A stretch of DNA of 64,000 bases, taken from assembly GCF_047496725.1 (NCBI RefSeq), contig NC_132972.1:11051001-11115000 (forward strand), given 5' to 3'. Source of the stretch: Anoplolepis gracilipes. Lineage: Eukaryota > Arthropoda > Insecta > Hymenoptera > Formicidae. The notes below the pieces were generated by a model. It was given only the letters and a program-made list of their open reading frames with translations, did no database searches and was not told the origin of the DNA. Position numbers and translations under genes: made by a program. Shown in pieces: positions 25,201 through 37,201 of this stretch (the stretch's first letter is position 1; the number at the start of each line of letters is the position of its first letter).

Positions 25201-28200
25201 CCGCATAAAAATCGATGCTCTCCTCCTAGAAGGTGGTCGGAGGACCACGTATGGTTGCTCTGTGCGACGTGCTCTTTGCTTTCACAAAAGAAACCTCACC
25301 TCATCTCTCACCGCGGGATTTCGGCGTCCTGTGCCGGTTGCTTGTTTCTTCATATCCTACGTCTTCCGCGCCTCTTATATTTCGCGGTTTTTGTCAGATT
25401 TATCGTTCACGCATTTGAAGGGACTATATCTGGGACTGTAAACCTTCAGGTTGCCATTCTTTTTTTATTGTATAACTGTTAGCTATAAATATTGTCTTTT
25501 TGCGACACTCGAAGAAGCTTCTGTATATAATTTTATACGAGGGTTTCTTTGAATTATGAATTAAATATTAATCATGTTTCTTCTTTTCTTCATGTTCTTC
25601 CTAAGGAGAAAATTATAAGGATAATTGGCCACTTTGATTAAATTCATTTCCTAAGCGATTCTAAGAAGTAATCACCTCGATGGGTGGCGAGCAGAATTAT
25701 AATCATTATCTGCATTATTTTTAATGATTGCTCGTAGTTTGAATTTAGTGAATTTCCTACAAATTTTGCAAATAATGATGAAGAAGGTAATATTCGTACC
25801 ACGCTCGTAATCAATATATCGCCGCTATTGTCTTCGCGGCTATGGTGCAGGCGTCGTAAATTTGGCAGAATGTTAATTCTACGCGTGAGAGAGCGAGAGC
25901 GGCGAGAGCCGGGCAATTTTCGCAGCCTCGCCATCGGGGATAATCACCACGTTTCTGCCAGGGTGTATCCCCGGTCCCGAGGACCTAATGATGAATTTCG
26001 TGCCGAGCCAGAGAGTAAGCCTCGGAGGTTGGAAAACGAAAACGAGGAACGTGTCGGCCCGCCGACCTTAACCGACACTTCTCAGCGAACCTCCATTCTG
26101 TCTAAACGTCTATCCGTACGGTCATCACGCTCGTGCTGTTCCTTTTTATCGAACCACCTTGCAGCGAGCACGCCAAAGCGAACATAAGTTCCTCTTGACG
26201 TGTCGGTTTGAATCGTTATTTCCTTCGGTCTAGATCGTAATTCGCTTGCCACGGATGATGCATTCTATCGATTGCTAACTACTAAAATTTTACTAGCTGT
26301 AAACATGTCAAGGACTTGAATTCATTTTTATAACAATGATAATTACATATAAGCAATAAAATAAAATAAGAACTATAATAAAATTTATTTTAGTTTGCTT
26401 GTGATGATTTATTACTTTGTGGTTTTAATTATGTTACAAGAGAAAGAAGATCGAGGTATGATTAAAGGGCTAAACTTTACGAGTTTAGGAAAAAGAAAAC
26501 AATAATTTTAACTATATTCTTTCTATTTATACTACAAATAAAAGTGCAGTCTTGAAAATAATAAAAAGATTATCAATGAATTCTGGAATGAGGAATCGAT
26601 TTGTGTTGGTGGTAAAACTTTATAACACACAAAATAAACGTAAGAAATATTGAGAAAAAGAAGAAATGTGTTAAACAATTCTGGACAAATGCTTATTATT
26701 TTTATTTTCATAGAATCTCTATGACACGATTGTTTGCATCAAGAAAAAATGCAAGACAATGCCGAGAGACAAGATGAGAATGCAACAGAAAATTTTTTAT
26801 TACAATATAGCAAATGACTTGATATCGACGAGACAGAATACAGTGAAAAATGTCATCACTAAAAAGAAAAGTCATTTATGCTTTTAATTTAATTAAAAAT
26901 CGTTCTTCAATTTTTCATTAAAGGAGAAAGTTTGATTTATCAATTTATACATTATCCTTTATTTCATATTCTTTCTTGTTTTCTATTCGAAGAATCATCA
27001 GATCATTTTATAGATATTTTAGCAAAGGCAAAAAATCTGGCTTAATTTAATGTTCATCATCGATCTTAAGGATGAGTAGTAAATTCTTGTAAAAGGAAAG
27101 TTTTATTCGAAAAATTTGCTAACTAGCAAAGTCTGCGATTTCACAGCGATATTCTTTCTTGGACGAAAAATCATTAGGAATAGTAATTCTGACCTTTATT
27201 TGGATGATCAAGTCATATATCTTTAATGCGACTCGGATTCGCGAGATCGAGCGGCAGAAAACCTGCAGCGACCGATGCAGATGCACGCTCGATCCGCATT
27301 CTTGAGTCCTGGCGCCATGTCCTGGTACGTGTATTTGGTATCTCATCGGTGACTCTCTCTCTCATCCGTAGCATCTGGTCGATACAAATACTCGGCAAAT
27401 ACTCGAGTACACGTTTGCTCCGCCGCTTTTTCCCCTCCGTAATCTCCGGCGACGGCGACGGCGACGGCGACGGGCCTTCTTCTGTGGCAGTACACCTTCC
27501 TCGGAGATCTCGCGCAAGAAGAACGTCCTTACCGCGCAATTATTTTCGCATGATTCCGATCGTCGATCAGATTAAGACCGCTCTTTCGGTACCGCATGCC
27601 GATTGCAGAGAAAGGTAGCCGCCGCCGCCGCTCGTTTGCGAACTGTTTGCGATGATGCGAGTCGAGATTTAAGCTGCGAGCAAAACCAAATTCCGGGGGA
27701 GTGAACGTGCGACTATGCTCTCCGTCGTGGCAGTTACTTCTTTGCTCCGCGAGTAAGGAGCTTGCGCGAAGCTATCTAATAAAAGTATGAATCTTTCTTT
27801 TATATGTGGCCGCTTTATCAGGAGAAATTGGCCGCTCGATTAATTTCTGACATACTTTACGATGCTTTTGGTTCTATTTGTCAGACATAATTACTGAGTC
27901 GTAACAAGGTTTATGTGCAGTCAAATATTTCAAAATTTATTATTTCTTTCTCTTTTTTATAATAATAAGTATTATGTATCAAATAAAAATTAAATAGCGA
28001 ACTCTCCAGATTTCTACTGACCCGAGACTCAAGAAAAAAATTGCAAAAGAATATTTAAAAACAGCACATTCCTCCCCAACTTTTTGTTTATTTCTAGTAA
28101 AGAAAATATGATAGAAGATTTTAAAAAATAAGAAATTTTCATGGTAATAAAATTCTTAATAAAAAAATTTACATTATACTTAATTGCATTATAAATAATA

Positions 28201-31200
28201 GGTACGAAATTTACATAAACATTCATATACTTTTACTAGAACATATAAACTGAAAATAATATTCTGTGTAGATCGAACTTTAATTTTGTCTTCTCAGTTG
28301 TATAAAATTTCTATTTTATACAACTGAGAAGAACTTTGCGTTCTTTTGAAAGAAGAATAGTAAATCTATTTTATATAAAAACAACTCTCTAATGTGTGGA
28401 TATACATATACATATATAAATAATATATTGTATTAATATTTTAATGTTAATATTATTACAATATTAATTTTCGAAAATATACACGTATCAATGGACAATT
28501 TTGCCAAGAGATACGTGGAATGGTTTACCTCGTTCTGTAATATTATGAACATTTACTATACTTACGAATCTTACAAACACTGTGCCTTCGAATGTGTGTA
28601 TATATGCATTGTCATTCAAGCACAGTCGACATAAGACTCTAATTGCACAACGAAATCACGGCAGCGTATGTACAGTACTTTATGGAGGTAGTTCGCCCAC
28701 CAATATACGTTTCGTAGATAAAACGCTATCTATAGATCGCGGGAATATACTATTAAGTGTGGGTGGTACCTACAAACTATCGTAATCGGAAATGAATAAC
28801 GCGGTTTCCTCTACACATGGAAATTACGCATCCTCAATCTCGATATTTAGTTTTATTCTCTGAACCGTTACTCGAATTGCTCAATAATCGTGCCACATTA
28901 AACACCTACATATGTATGTATTTGGAAGATATTGTCGTATGCAATTTATTGAGGAACAATTATCGTTAAATTCACACAGCTTTAATGTTTTAATATAAAA
29001 CAAAATTGAAAGGTTAAACAGATATTAAATATTAAAAACAGATATCAAATTAATGAATAATAATAAATATATATTTACATTATTTTTTAACTAGCTGATG
29101 TAAATGAAAATATAACTTCCATTAACACTATTATTTATGATTATCTAAGGAGTATTTATTTATAATTTTATAATCTTGAGAAAGAATAAGTGTGAAAATC
29201 CAACAACAATAATCTTTTTTAATTAATACTATATTAGATTGCTGCATATAAATGTATATTTTATATATTAATTATTTATAAATAATTCTGAAAAATTAAT
29301 AAGATGCGACTGAAATTTAATTGCTATTATATTATTATAGTAATCTTTATGAAGATTGTAATTTCATAATTTTATAATTTATTTCGAGAAAACCCGAGAA
29401 TATCGAAAGCTGAATTAATATATAACACGCTTTCAATAATCTTTTTACATTTCGTTTATATTCGTGCTATATATAATTTAATATATTCACGCAGATTTAT
29501 AAATTATACTTATAAATGTTAATTATTATTGCTTGCAGTTTGCATCGGTACCAATGGCCGTCTCTCCGTGCCGTCCAACAAACAACATCACTACCGGAAT
29601 CTTCGAGACCGGTACACCAACTGTACTTACGTCGATGGTAATCTGGAGATCACATGGCTCCAGAACAAAACCTTCGACCTCAGCTTCCTCCAGTACATAC
29701 GGGAGGTCACCGGTTACGTCCTCATCAGTCACGTGGACGTGCGGAGGATCGTCCTCCCGAGATTGCAGATCATTCGTGGTAGAACCCTCTTCAAGCTCAA
29801 TATTCACGACCACGAGTTCGCCCTCTTCGTCACAATGTGTCAGATGCACAACCTGGAGATGCCGGCCCTTAGAGGTATGTCTTTACTTCTTGATTCTCTT
29901 GTTCAGGTTCAGGCTAATAAAGATATTTTTCTATCACTGAATATTCATTGATAATTAATTGATTAATTTATTTGAAGTTGTGATAAATATTGTCTTATAC
30001 ACACAAATAAACAAACATATTTTAACAATTAAACATTTATAAAAATTGACAAATCATCTTTTAATATTGAAAAATGAGCAATTTTAAAGAAAAAAAATTT
30101 AACGAGCTATCGTTTCATTCATGTCTAACTCGCGATTGATTTCGTCATAGATATACTCAACGGGAGCGTGGGGATGTACAACAACTACAATCTCTGCCAT
30201 ATCAAGACGATCAATTGGGAGGAAATAATCACCGGTCAAGGAGGGCGATACTTTTACGTATACAATTTTACATCGCCGGAACGCGTCTGTCCGGAATGCG
30301 ACGAAAGCTGCGAACAGGGCTGCTGGGGTGAGGGTCCAGAGAACTGTCAAAGGTACTCCAAGACTAACTGTTCGCCCCAGTGCTGGCAGGGCAGGTGTTT
30401 CGGTCCTAATCCGCGCGAGTGTTGTCATCTTTTTTGCGCCGGTGGTTGTACCGGTCCCAAACAGAGCGACTGCCTTGCCTGCAAGAATTTCTTCGATGAT
30501 GGCGTGTGCACGCAAGAATGTCCGCCCATGCAAAAGTAAGTAACATCACGTAAGCATCTGTATTTTCGCTACAAATTCCGATGTCAAGTGTTGCAAAAAA
30601 TACTTTATACACAACAAAATAATAATTAAAATAATAATAATTTAATATACAACCATATAATTTACTTGTAAATTATTTATATGCTATAAAATTAATAAGA
30701 AAGTGTATTAATATCTAAACATTATTAATGTTGCTTTTAGATATAATCCAACAACATATTCCTGGGAAGCTAATCCTGATGGAAAGTACGCGTACGGAGC
30801 AACTTGCGTGAGACGATGCCCGGAACATCTCTTGAAAGACAATGGCGCGTGTGTGAGATCCTGTCCACCGAAAAAGAAAGCAATGAACGGCGAGTGTGTT
30901 CCCTGCGACGGTCCTTGCCCGAAAACCTGCAAAGGTGTCGAGAAAGTGCACTCTGGTAACATTGACACCTTCAAGGATTGCACCATCATCGAAGGATCAA
31001 TCACAATCTTGGATCAGAGCTTCGAGGGCTTCCAACACGTTTATCCAAATTATACGTTCGGCAAACGATACGAGAAGATGCATCCCGACAAGTTAGAAGT
31101 CTTCAGAACTTTAAAGGAAATTACCGGCTATCTTAATATCCAAGGAGATCACAAGGATTTCAAGAACCTTTCGTACTTTCGAAATCTCGAGGTGATCGGG

Positions 31201-34200
31201 GGCAGAACGCTCACGGAATACTTTGCGTCCTTATACATCGTTAAGACCTCTCTGGTGTCGTTCGGGCTTAGTTCCTTAAAAAAGATTTACTCCGGTTCGA
31301 TTGCCATTTTAGAAAATAAGAATCTATGTTACGCACAGAGTATCAATTGGAGCAGGATCAAGAAATCATCCGAACACGAAAGTCTTCTGTCGAACAATCG
31401 AAACGAGAGCGAATGCGGTAAGTATAATAAAAAGATATAAGTGTAGCTCTTTAATCTAAATAGAAACAAAACAATTGTTTAAAGTTTAAATATTGCTGAA
31501 TATAAAAATTGAATCTTAACTATATAATATTTGTCATAATAAGTTTACTGCGGAAGCTTTTTAAATTAAGGTTAAAAATAGAATTTACGTTATACATAAT
31601 ATTGTTACATGTAACATTAATATTTAAACATATAATATTTATTTATTTTAATGTAAATAAATTATCAAGTTTCTATATAAAATTATACAGAATATTAATT
31701 TTGAATTGCAGTCAAAGATGGTCTCGTATGTGACGAACAATGTTCGGACGAAGGATGCTGGGGACCTGGACCAGCGCAATGTCTGTCGTGCAAGAACTTT
31801 ATCCTAGGAAATGATTGTCTTCAAGATTGCACTGCACCAGGGTAAGTTGACAAGCATATAAAAAATATTATATAATACAAAGTTAAAATTTGCAATAACG
31901 CATACGATATTTCTCTCCAATTAAAATTGCTTTCCTAGCTCGTGGATTGAAGGTAAATCGAAATTATTCAGTGAAAATTTGAGCCACAATTCTCACGATC
32001 TTTTTTTTTTTTTTTTATTTTTATTCATATTTCGCAAGCAAGTTATATATGTATTATCATGCAACATGTCTCATCATAACCGCTTTAAATCATTTATTAA
32101 ATCTTAAATGGAATTTAACAAGCACACAACAATTTGAGCGTTAATTATATTCAAGCAATTTTTTACCTGTGTCATTTCTCTTTATCATATCTTTTATCTT
32201 TATTAATTTTCCTATGCTTTTTTTTGTTTTCGATTTCTAAAGTCATCTTTGATTTGACATATTTCTTTTTTTCTTTTGTGACGTTTCTCAATATCGTTTA
32301 ATGATTGAGTATGATTATATTGTCAGAATTTATCAAGCGGACGAGAAGACCTGTAAGATGTGTCACGAAGAGTGCGACGACTCCTGCACCGGTCCTAATG
32401 CCGACCAATGCATCAAGTGCAAACATGTGCGAGATGGGCCGTTCTGTGTGCCCGAGTGCCCGTCCTCAAAGTACAACGACAACGGCCAATGTAAACACTG
32501 CCACGAGAACTGCGTAGGCGGCTGCGAGGGACCAGAGAACAACATAGGCGCCAACGGATGTCATAGTTGCGAAAAAGCAATTATGAACGGGCACGTTCCA
32601 GAGGGATGTTTGCAGAAGAGAGAGCCATGTCCGGATGGTAAGTTATATGATTTATACGCTCTTTACTTTCCGTGACACTTTTTCTATTAACACATAAATC
32701 TTTTAATTGGTTACTAATTTAATATTATAAAAAATTATCTCATATTATTATATATCATTAATTTTACAAATATACGTATTACGTAATAGGTGATATCGTT
32801 GCAATAAAATACTTAATTCTTAATTAATTCTTGCATAATAATTAATTAATTACAATATAATAAATTTCTGCATTTTTATAATAATAAAATAATAAAAAAT
32901 TTATATAATAATTCTTCATAAAGTGCTACATAAATAACGAACATTCTGTATACATATGTATAATATCACGTATAAACGAAGCCCGTGTTTTGTTATCAAA
33001 TTCGCAGGACATTATTATGAGTGGGTGAGTCCGCTGGAGCAAGGTGCTTTAAAACCTCTTGCTGGAAAGGCAGTCTGTCGCAAGTGCCACCCACGTTGCA
33101 AAAAGTGCACAGGATACGGCTTCCACGAGCAGGTGTGTCAACAGTGCACCAAGTACAAGAGAGGAGAGCAATGTGAGGATGAATGTCCTACCGATCATTT
33201 CGCGGATGGTGATACGCAGCTATGTATACCGTGCTTCGGGGAGTGTCGAGGGTGTTCTGGACCAGGCCCTAATCAGTGCTACAAATGTCGAAACTACAAA
33301 ATTTACGTGGTATGTAAAGCAATATTAAAAATATAATTTAAATTATTTTATTATATATACATATATATAATAAAATAAAATAATAAGAAATAAGCTAATA
33401 ATAATGTACAGGTATATTAAAGTCTGTTACTGTATTTATGATATATTTTATATAAATTAGAGGAGTTAAAAATTTTAATGCAAATTAATAAATGTATAAT
33501 TCATACATTTTAGGATGGCAATCCCGGCGATAATTCAACGTCTTTTAATTGCACGGAGATTTGTCCACCGGAATATCCTCACAAGATTTTCCCTCCAGAT
33601 AGCGAACCGTACTGTTCCGTAGAGACGGTAGGCCTAGGCTTTCAAATGGATAATGATATCCAACCAGCTATTTTGACTGGGGTTGGGGTCTTTATGGTGA
33701 TCGCAATCGCCGGTCTTATTACGATAATATACTGCTGGCGGATAAAGACGAAAGCCAAGGAGAATACGATGAAGATGACGATGGCTTTGACAGGTTTGGA
33801 TGACAACGAACCGCTTCGACCGACAGGCGTAAAACCAAATTTGGCCAAGTTACGGATAATCAAGGAGGAAGAGATGAGAAAGGGCGGTATACTGGGTTTC
33901 GGTGCTTTCGGTAATGTGTACAAAGGCGTTTGGGTACCCGAAGGGGAGAACGTGAAGATCCCGGTCGCTATAAAAGTCCTCCACGACGGCACGGGTGCGA
34001 ATACATCCAAAGAATTTCTCGACGAAGCTTATATCATGGCCAGCGTCGAACATCCGAATCTGCTACAGTTACTTGCGGTATGCATGACGTCGCAGATGAT
34101 GTTGGTGACCCAGCTAATGCCCTTAGGATGTTTGCTGGACTTCGTACGCAGATTCAAGGACAAAATCGGTTCAAAGCCGCTGTTAAATTGGTGTACGCAA

Positions 34201-36554
34201 ATCGCAAGAGGTATGGCTTACCTGGAGGATAGGAGATTGGTTCACCGAGATTTAGCAGCGCGAAATGTTCTCGTGCAAACTCCGAATTGTGTCAAGATCA
34301 CCGATTTTGGTCTTGCTAAACTGTTGGACATCAACGAAGAACAGTATAAAGCTGCAGGCGGAAAGATGCCGATCAAATGGTTAGCATTAGAATGCATTCA
34401 GCATCGAGTGTTTACTCATAAATCGGATGTGTGGGCTTTTGGAGTGACTATCTGGGAAGTTCTCACTTACGGCGGTAAACCATACGAACGTGTCGCTGCC
34501 CGAGAAGTGCCTGAATTGTTGGAGAAGGGTGAAAGGCTATCGCAGCCCGCAATTTGTACAATCGACGTGTACATGATTATGATCAAATGTTGGATGCTTG
34601 ATGCCGAATCTAGACCCAGCTTTAAGGAATTAGCTGAAGACTTTGCAAAAATGTCCAGAGATCCCGGTCGATATCTTGCCATTAAAGGGGACAAATACAT
34701 GAGGCTGCCTTCGTATACATTACAGGTAATTTATATTAATTTGTTTACAAAAAACTTGAATTATTAGGTAAATTCTTTAAAGATAATTATTTCAAGCTTT
34801 TAAAAAATAATTATTAGAGCGATTATGTCGATAGTGTTAAAGATGTTTGAATTAAGGAAAAGAGTTTTAATATTTGTAATAGAACTATAATTAATTGTAA
34901 TAATTATGTATAATTTTGTCAATAATACTTTAAATTTTTGCATCATTATCTGTAGGTTTAAACAAATCAAATATAAAAAATGTATTTTAAACATTAAAAT
35001 TAAAATTATAAAAAGTTAAAATTATATTAAATATTAGATAGACTCCATTGATATCAGTTTATAAGAATTGTTGATACGATAAAAATTATTGTAGCATATT
35101 ATTAGCATATGTAATACTCTAATAGAATTTTTTTATAGTTATTGAATATGATTGCAAGAAAAAAATTGTAAAAGAAAATTCTACAAAAATACATAGTTCC
35201 GCGTTATCTTGAGTGTTAATGTAAATTTTTCAGGACGAAAAAGAGATGATACGAAATCTCTCATCAGCAATGGATGGTCCAGAAGCTCTGGTGGATGCCG
35301 AAGAGTATCTGCAGCCTAAGTCACGGGCACCGCTTCCACCTTCCATCTCCGCATCAAGTACTTCCGGTTCACTGCCGAATACATCGGTCAAATCATGTTG
35401 GCCAAACGGCAAGCCTCTCGCCGCTGATTCTCCGACGCCGCAAAATCAACAAAACTGGGATAGGGAGCTTTTAAGGTACGGTGGAAATCACGGGAACGGA
35501 AATGCATCGCATGAGGCCGGAAATTCAAGTCAGCATGCGCATTACGCACATCCCAATGGTCATTGCGGAATCGTCGCAGGGTCTGACAGTTCGAGTTCGA
35601 GATACTGCTCAGATCCGTTGAAGATGGTTGGCATTAGAGGTAAGCAGACTAAAATAAGTGTCTTAAATTTAAAAAAAATTGAGATATTTCTGCATAAAGA
35701 TGCAGCACTATTTGAAGAGTTTTAGATTCCATTGTATACGTTAATCATATGTTGAATTTATTTAATAATCATAAATAATGGATTAATTTCAGATTGCGAT
35801 GTGACGGATGATTGCTTCGAAATTAAAGCAAACTGCGCGCATCAACAGGCTCAAGTAGGAGATTTGAAACTGGATTTACCATTAGATGAAGATGATTATC
35901 TTATGCCGTCGCCGCAACTGCCAGCTAATAAAACGCAATACATAGATCTCATCGGAGAGTCTAAATCAACAGGTGAGTAGAAGCGACGAAATTTGTTACT
36001 ATTTTTGTATAAATTTAACTTTATCTATATTCTGTGACATATATTTTTGAGACTTGATACATAAATTCTTCCTTTTAAAAACTTTATATTTGCATGTATT
36101 TTTCTGTATAATTAATTTTGTATATAATTGTTTACTTATTTATTATTTTTATACTAACAATTTATTATTCATTATCTTATTTCTTATTATTTATTGCTTT
36201 TCTTACAAAGTAAACATTATTTTTATCTTGTTTCTAGAATCCGAACCGAAGCATTTGAACAACGGCCTCTTAACCGTTCGGAAATATCCAGATTTCCTGA
36301 CGATTCAAGGAAAAACATCGTTGGACAATCCGGAGTACCTAATGTCGCAGGACGAAGGTCCACTCACACCGCAGACTCTGGGTATCCCAACACTAGACTT
36401 GGAGAAAGTCTTGACGAACGGCGCTTTTGGATCTCAAGTTAGACAGAGGAGTTCTGAAGAGGAGTCAGATCACGAGTACTACAACGATTTTGACCGGCTA
36501 GAACGAGAATTGCAACCATTGAAGCCATTCAGGAAGAACGAGACCACGGTGTGA
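12349..36554 (+). CDS. Egfr: Epidermal growth factor receptor (receptor tyrosine kinase)
   Basis: This is the complete insect EGF receptor, a plasma-membrane receptor for EGF-like ligands that signals mainly through Ras/MAPK. Coding exons are 12349-12481, 29539-29874, 30151-30535, 30741-31417, 31712-31841, 32327-32637, 33008-33309, 33514-34725, 35234-35639, 35793-35972 and 36238-36554. They total 4389 nt, or 1462 residues, close to the size of the fly protein. Residues 1-35 form a signal peptide (hydrophobic LLGVTFLLLIVAG, likely cleavage after VSA). The ectodomain follows as L1, furin-like Cys-rich, L2 and an extended insect-type Cys-rich region. The membrane segment is about 811-832. The kinase domain (about 880-1140) has GFGAFG at 886, Lys912 in VAIKVL, gatekeeper Thr957, HRDLAARN with Asp1004, DFG at 1022 and activation-loop Tyr1036, so it looks catalytically intact. 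The tail has Tyr motifs EEYLQP, DDYLMP, QYIDL, NPEYL and EYYND, which suit SH2/PTB docking. The identification is firm; only an alternative first exon could be missed. Confidence 0.95.
16158..16178. repeat. Short (CGT/CAT)n trinucleotide run
   Basis: A CGTCATCGTCGTCGTCGTC-type run lies inside a GC-richer patch of Egfr intron 1. On the minus strand it would encode poly-Asp in an open frame that I regard as non-coding. Confidence 0.7.
17477..18074. mobile_element. ~600 bp foldback (long inverted-repeat) element
   Basis: The left arm (17477 to about 17665) and right arm (about 17850 to 18074) are imperfect reverse complements. The outer ends are ATGCGGATATCAGATTCAA and the complement of TTGAATCTGATGTCCGCAT. 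Matching continues inward through GGATTAAAAGACTTGTTC, ATATATAGATAATTTTG, TTCAGAAATTTTTGT and TTAGCAAAAAATTAAAT. The centre holds a (TA)n array and a short unique stretch. No transposase frame is present, so it best fits a non-autonomous foldback or MITE-like element inside Egfr intron 1. I could not confirm a target-site duplication because both flanks are AT-rich. Confidence 0.75.
17658..17704. repeat. (TA)n microsatellite
   Basis: An uninterrupted TA run of about 47 bases, located between the two arms of the foldback element. Confidence 0.95.
22158..22214. repeat. (GA)n microsatellite
   Basis: An uninterrupted GA run of about 57 bases within Egfr intron 1. Further short GA-rich blocks lie on both sides. 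It produces Ser/Leu-repeat open frames on the minus strand that are artefacts. GA tracts can bind GAGA-type factors in insects, so a regulatory role is possible. Confidence 0.95.
22697..22722. repeat. (TA)n microsatellite
   Basis: A TA run of about 26 bases in Egfr intron 1. Confidence 0.95.
25106..25137. repeat. Imperfect (CCGTCGTCG)n run
   Basis: A GC-rich trinucleotide/nonanucleotide run (CCGTCGTCG repeated, then CCGTCATCGCCATC) in one of the GC-richer patches of Egfr intron 1. Confidence 0.75.
27448..27471. repeat. (GGCGAC)4 hexanucleotide repeat
   Basis: Four tandem GGCGAC units in a GC-rich patch of Egfr intron 1, about 2 kb before Egfr coding exon 2. Confidence 0.9.
28290..28331. repeat. 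Perfect hairpin, 19-bp stem with 4-nt loop
   Basis: Left arm 28290-28308 (CTTCTCAGTTGTATAAAAT) is exactly complementary to 28313-28331, with loop TTCT. It sits inside Egfr intron 1. It is too short and too perfect for a typical pre-miRNA and may be a palindrome left by an insertion or replication event. Confidence 0.85.
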
Positions 36555-36947
36555 TTCCAATGATGCAATCAAGAATGTGAAAGAAGCTCCTAATTTTATG
36601 CGACCAGAGGTTATATTGAAAAAGCCTTTGCTTTATTCGGGAAAAAGGCAAATCAAACCTCGATCCATAAAGAAGTAGCGAAAACAAATGTATAAACTCA
36701 TCATTGAAGTTACTCAATTTTGAAGAAGGATCTACTGTACTTAGAGAGGACACTTTGCTCAAGTGCCGCGCTTGATTGTGATTAGATGTAAGCTAAAGAC
36801 TCTTGTACGTATATATTATGAAATATATATAAGACGAGGAAAAAGAGACTATACGAGGACGCGCCGAAAACGAGAATCGTACGACAGCGATGCTCGCGAA
36901 CAAGTAGTGCAAAGATATTCTTAATGTGCCATTTGCCGTGGCTTGTA

Positions 36948-36953
36948 AATAAA
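36948..36953 (+). terminator. Egfr: Candidate Egfr polyadenylation signal
   Basis: This AATAAA lies about 394 bases after the Egfr stop codon. A second AATAAA at 37558-37563 could give a longer 3' UTR. In this AT-rich sequence the hexamer arises often by chance, so the assignment is tentative. Confidence 0.4.
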
Positions 36954-37055
36954 TTACTTTTCGTACTAGTTTCTTTCGAAGATGTAAGGAATATCATAGG
37001 ACTTAATTTGCAGCGACAGCGCCCAAGATCGTCTCTGCGTAATAATTTCCTTTCG

Positions 37056-37201
37056 GACTGGTTTAAGGTATTTTGAATTTTATTATTGTAAAAAAAAAAT
37101 TCTCCATTTCTCTATATATATTCAATAATTAAAATGTAAAAATGTAAAAAATGTCTTAAGAGAATGGCTTTTACGATTTTTTTTTTGGCCTTAAACCAGT
37201 C
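37056..37201. mobile_element. 146-bp element with 13-bp perfect terminal inverted repeats
   Basis: GACTGGTTTAAGG at 37056-37068 is repeated as its exact reverse complement at 37189-37201. The interior is AT-rich and non-coding, with partial further complementarity (TTCTCCATT against GAGAATGG). The size and ends fit a small MITE or a hairpin in the Egfr 3' flank or a long 3' UTR. I see no obvious target-site duplication. Confidence 0.6.

Larger units (their letters stand above)
12482..29538 (+). other. Egfr: 17-kb first coding intron of Egfr
   Basis: The intron starts GTGAGT after phase 1 of codon 45 and ends GCTTGCAG at 29538. I found no convincing nested gene. It is mostly AT-rich, with GC-richer patches around 13180-13640, 15600-17350, 19090-19500, 20040-20290, 21950-22330, 23300-23800, 24950-26200 and 27200-27780. 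These could be enhancers or alternative first exons, since fly Egfr has two alternative leader exons. No candidate with a signal peptide and a matching phase-1 donor stood out. It also holds the foldback element at 17477-18074, a hairpin at 28290-28331 and several microsatellites. Confidence 0.8.

Noticed and set aside
25198..25482. Candidate alternative Egfr first exon with a hydrophobic stretch
   Set aside because: The hydrophobic segment is not N-terminal, the start is not an ATG, and no phase-1 donor ends it.
25828..26187. 119-codon plus-strand Arg-rich frame
   Set aside because: GC-rich intronic patch; no domain and no supporting junction.
27213..27618. Overlapping 108- and 130-codon frames on opposite strands
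   Set aside because: Produced by the GGCGAC repeat and GC-rich surroundings; no family match.
29526..30612. Long minus-strand frames antisense to Egfr exons 2 and 3
   Set aside because: Shadows of the conserved Egfr coding strand, which matches the receptor L1 and Cys-rich domains.
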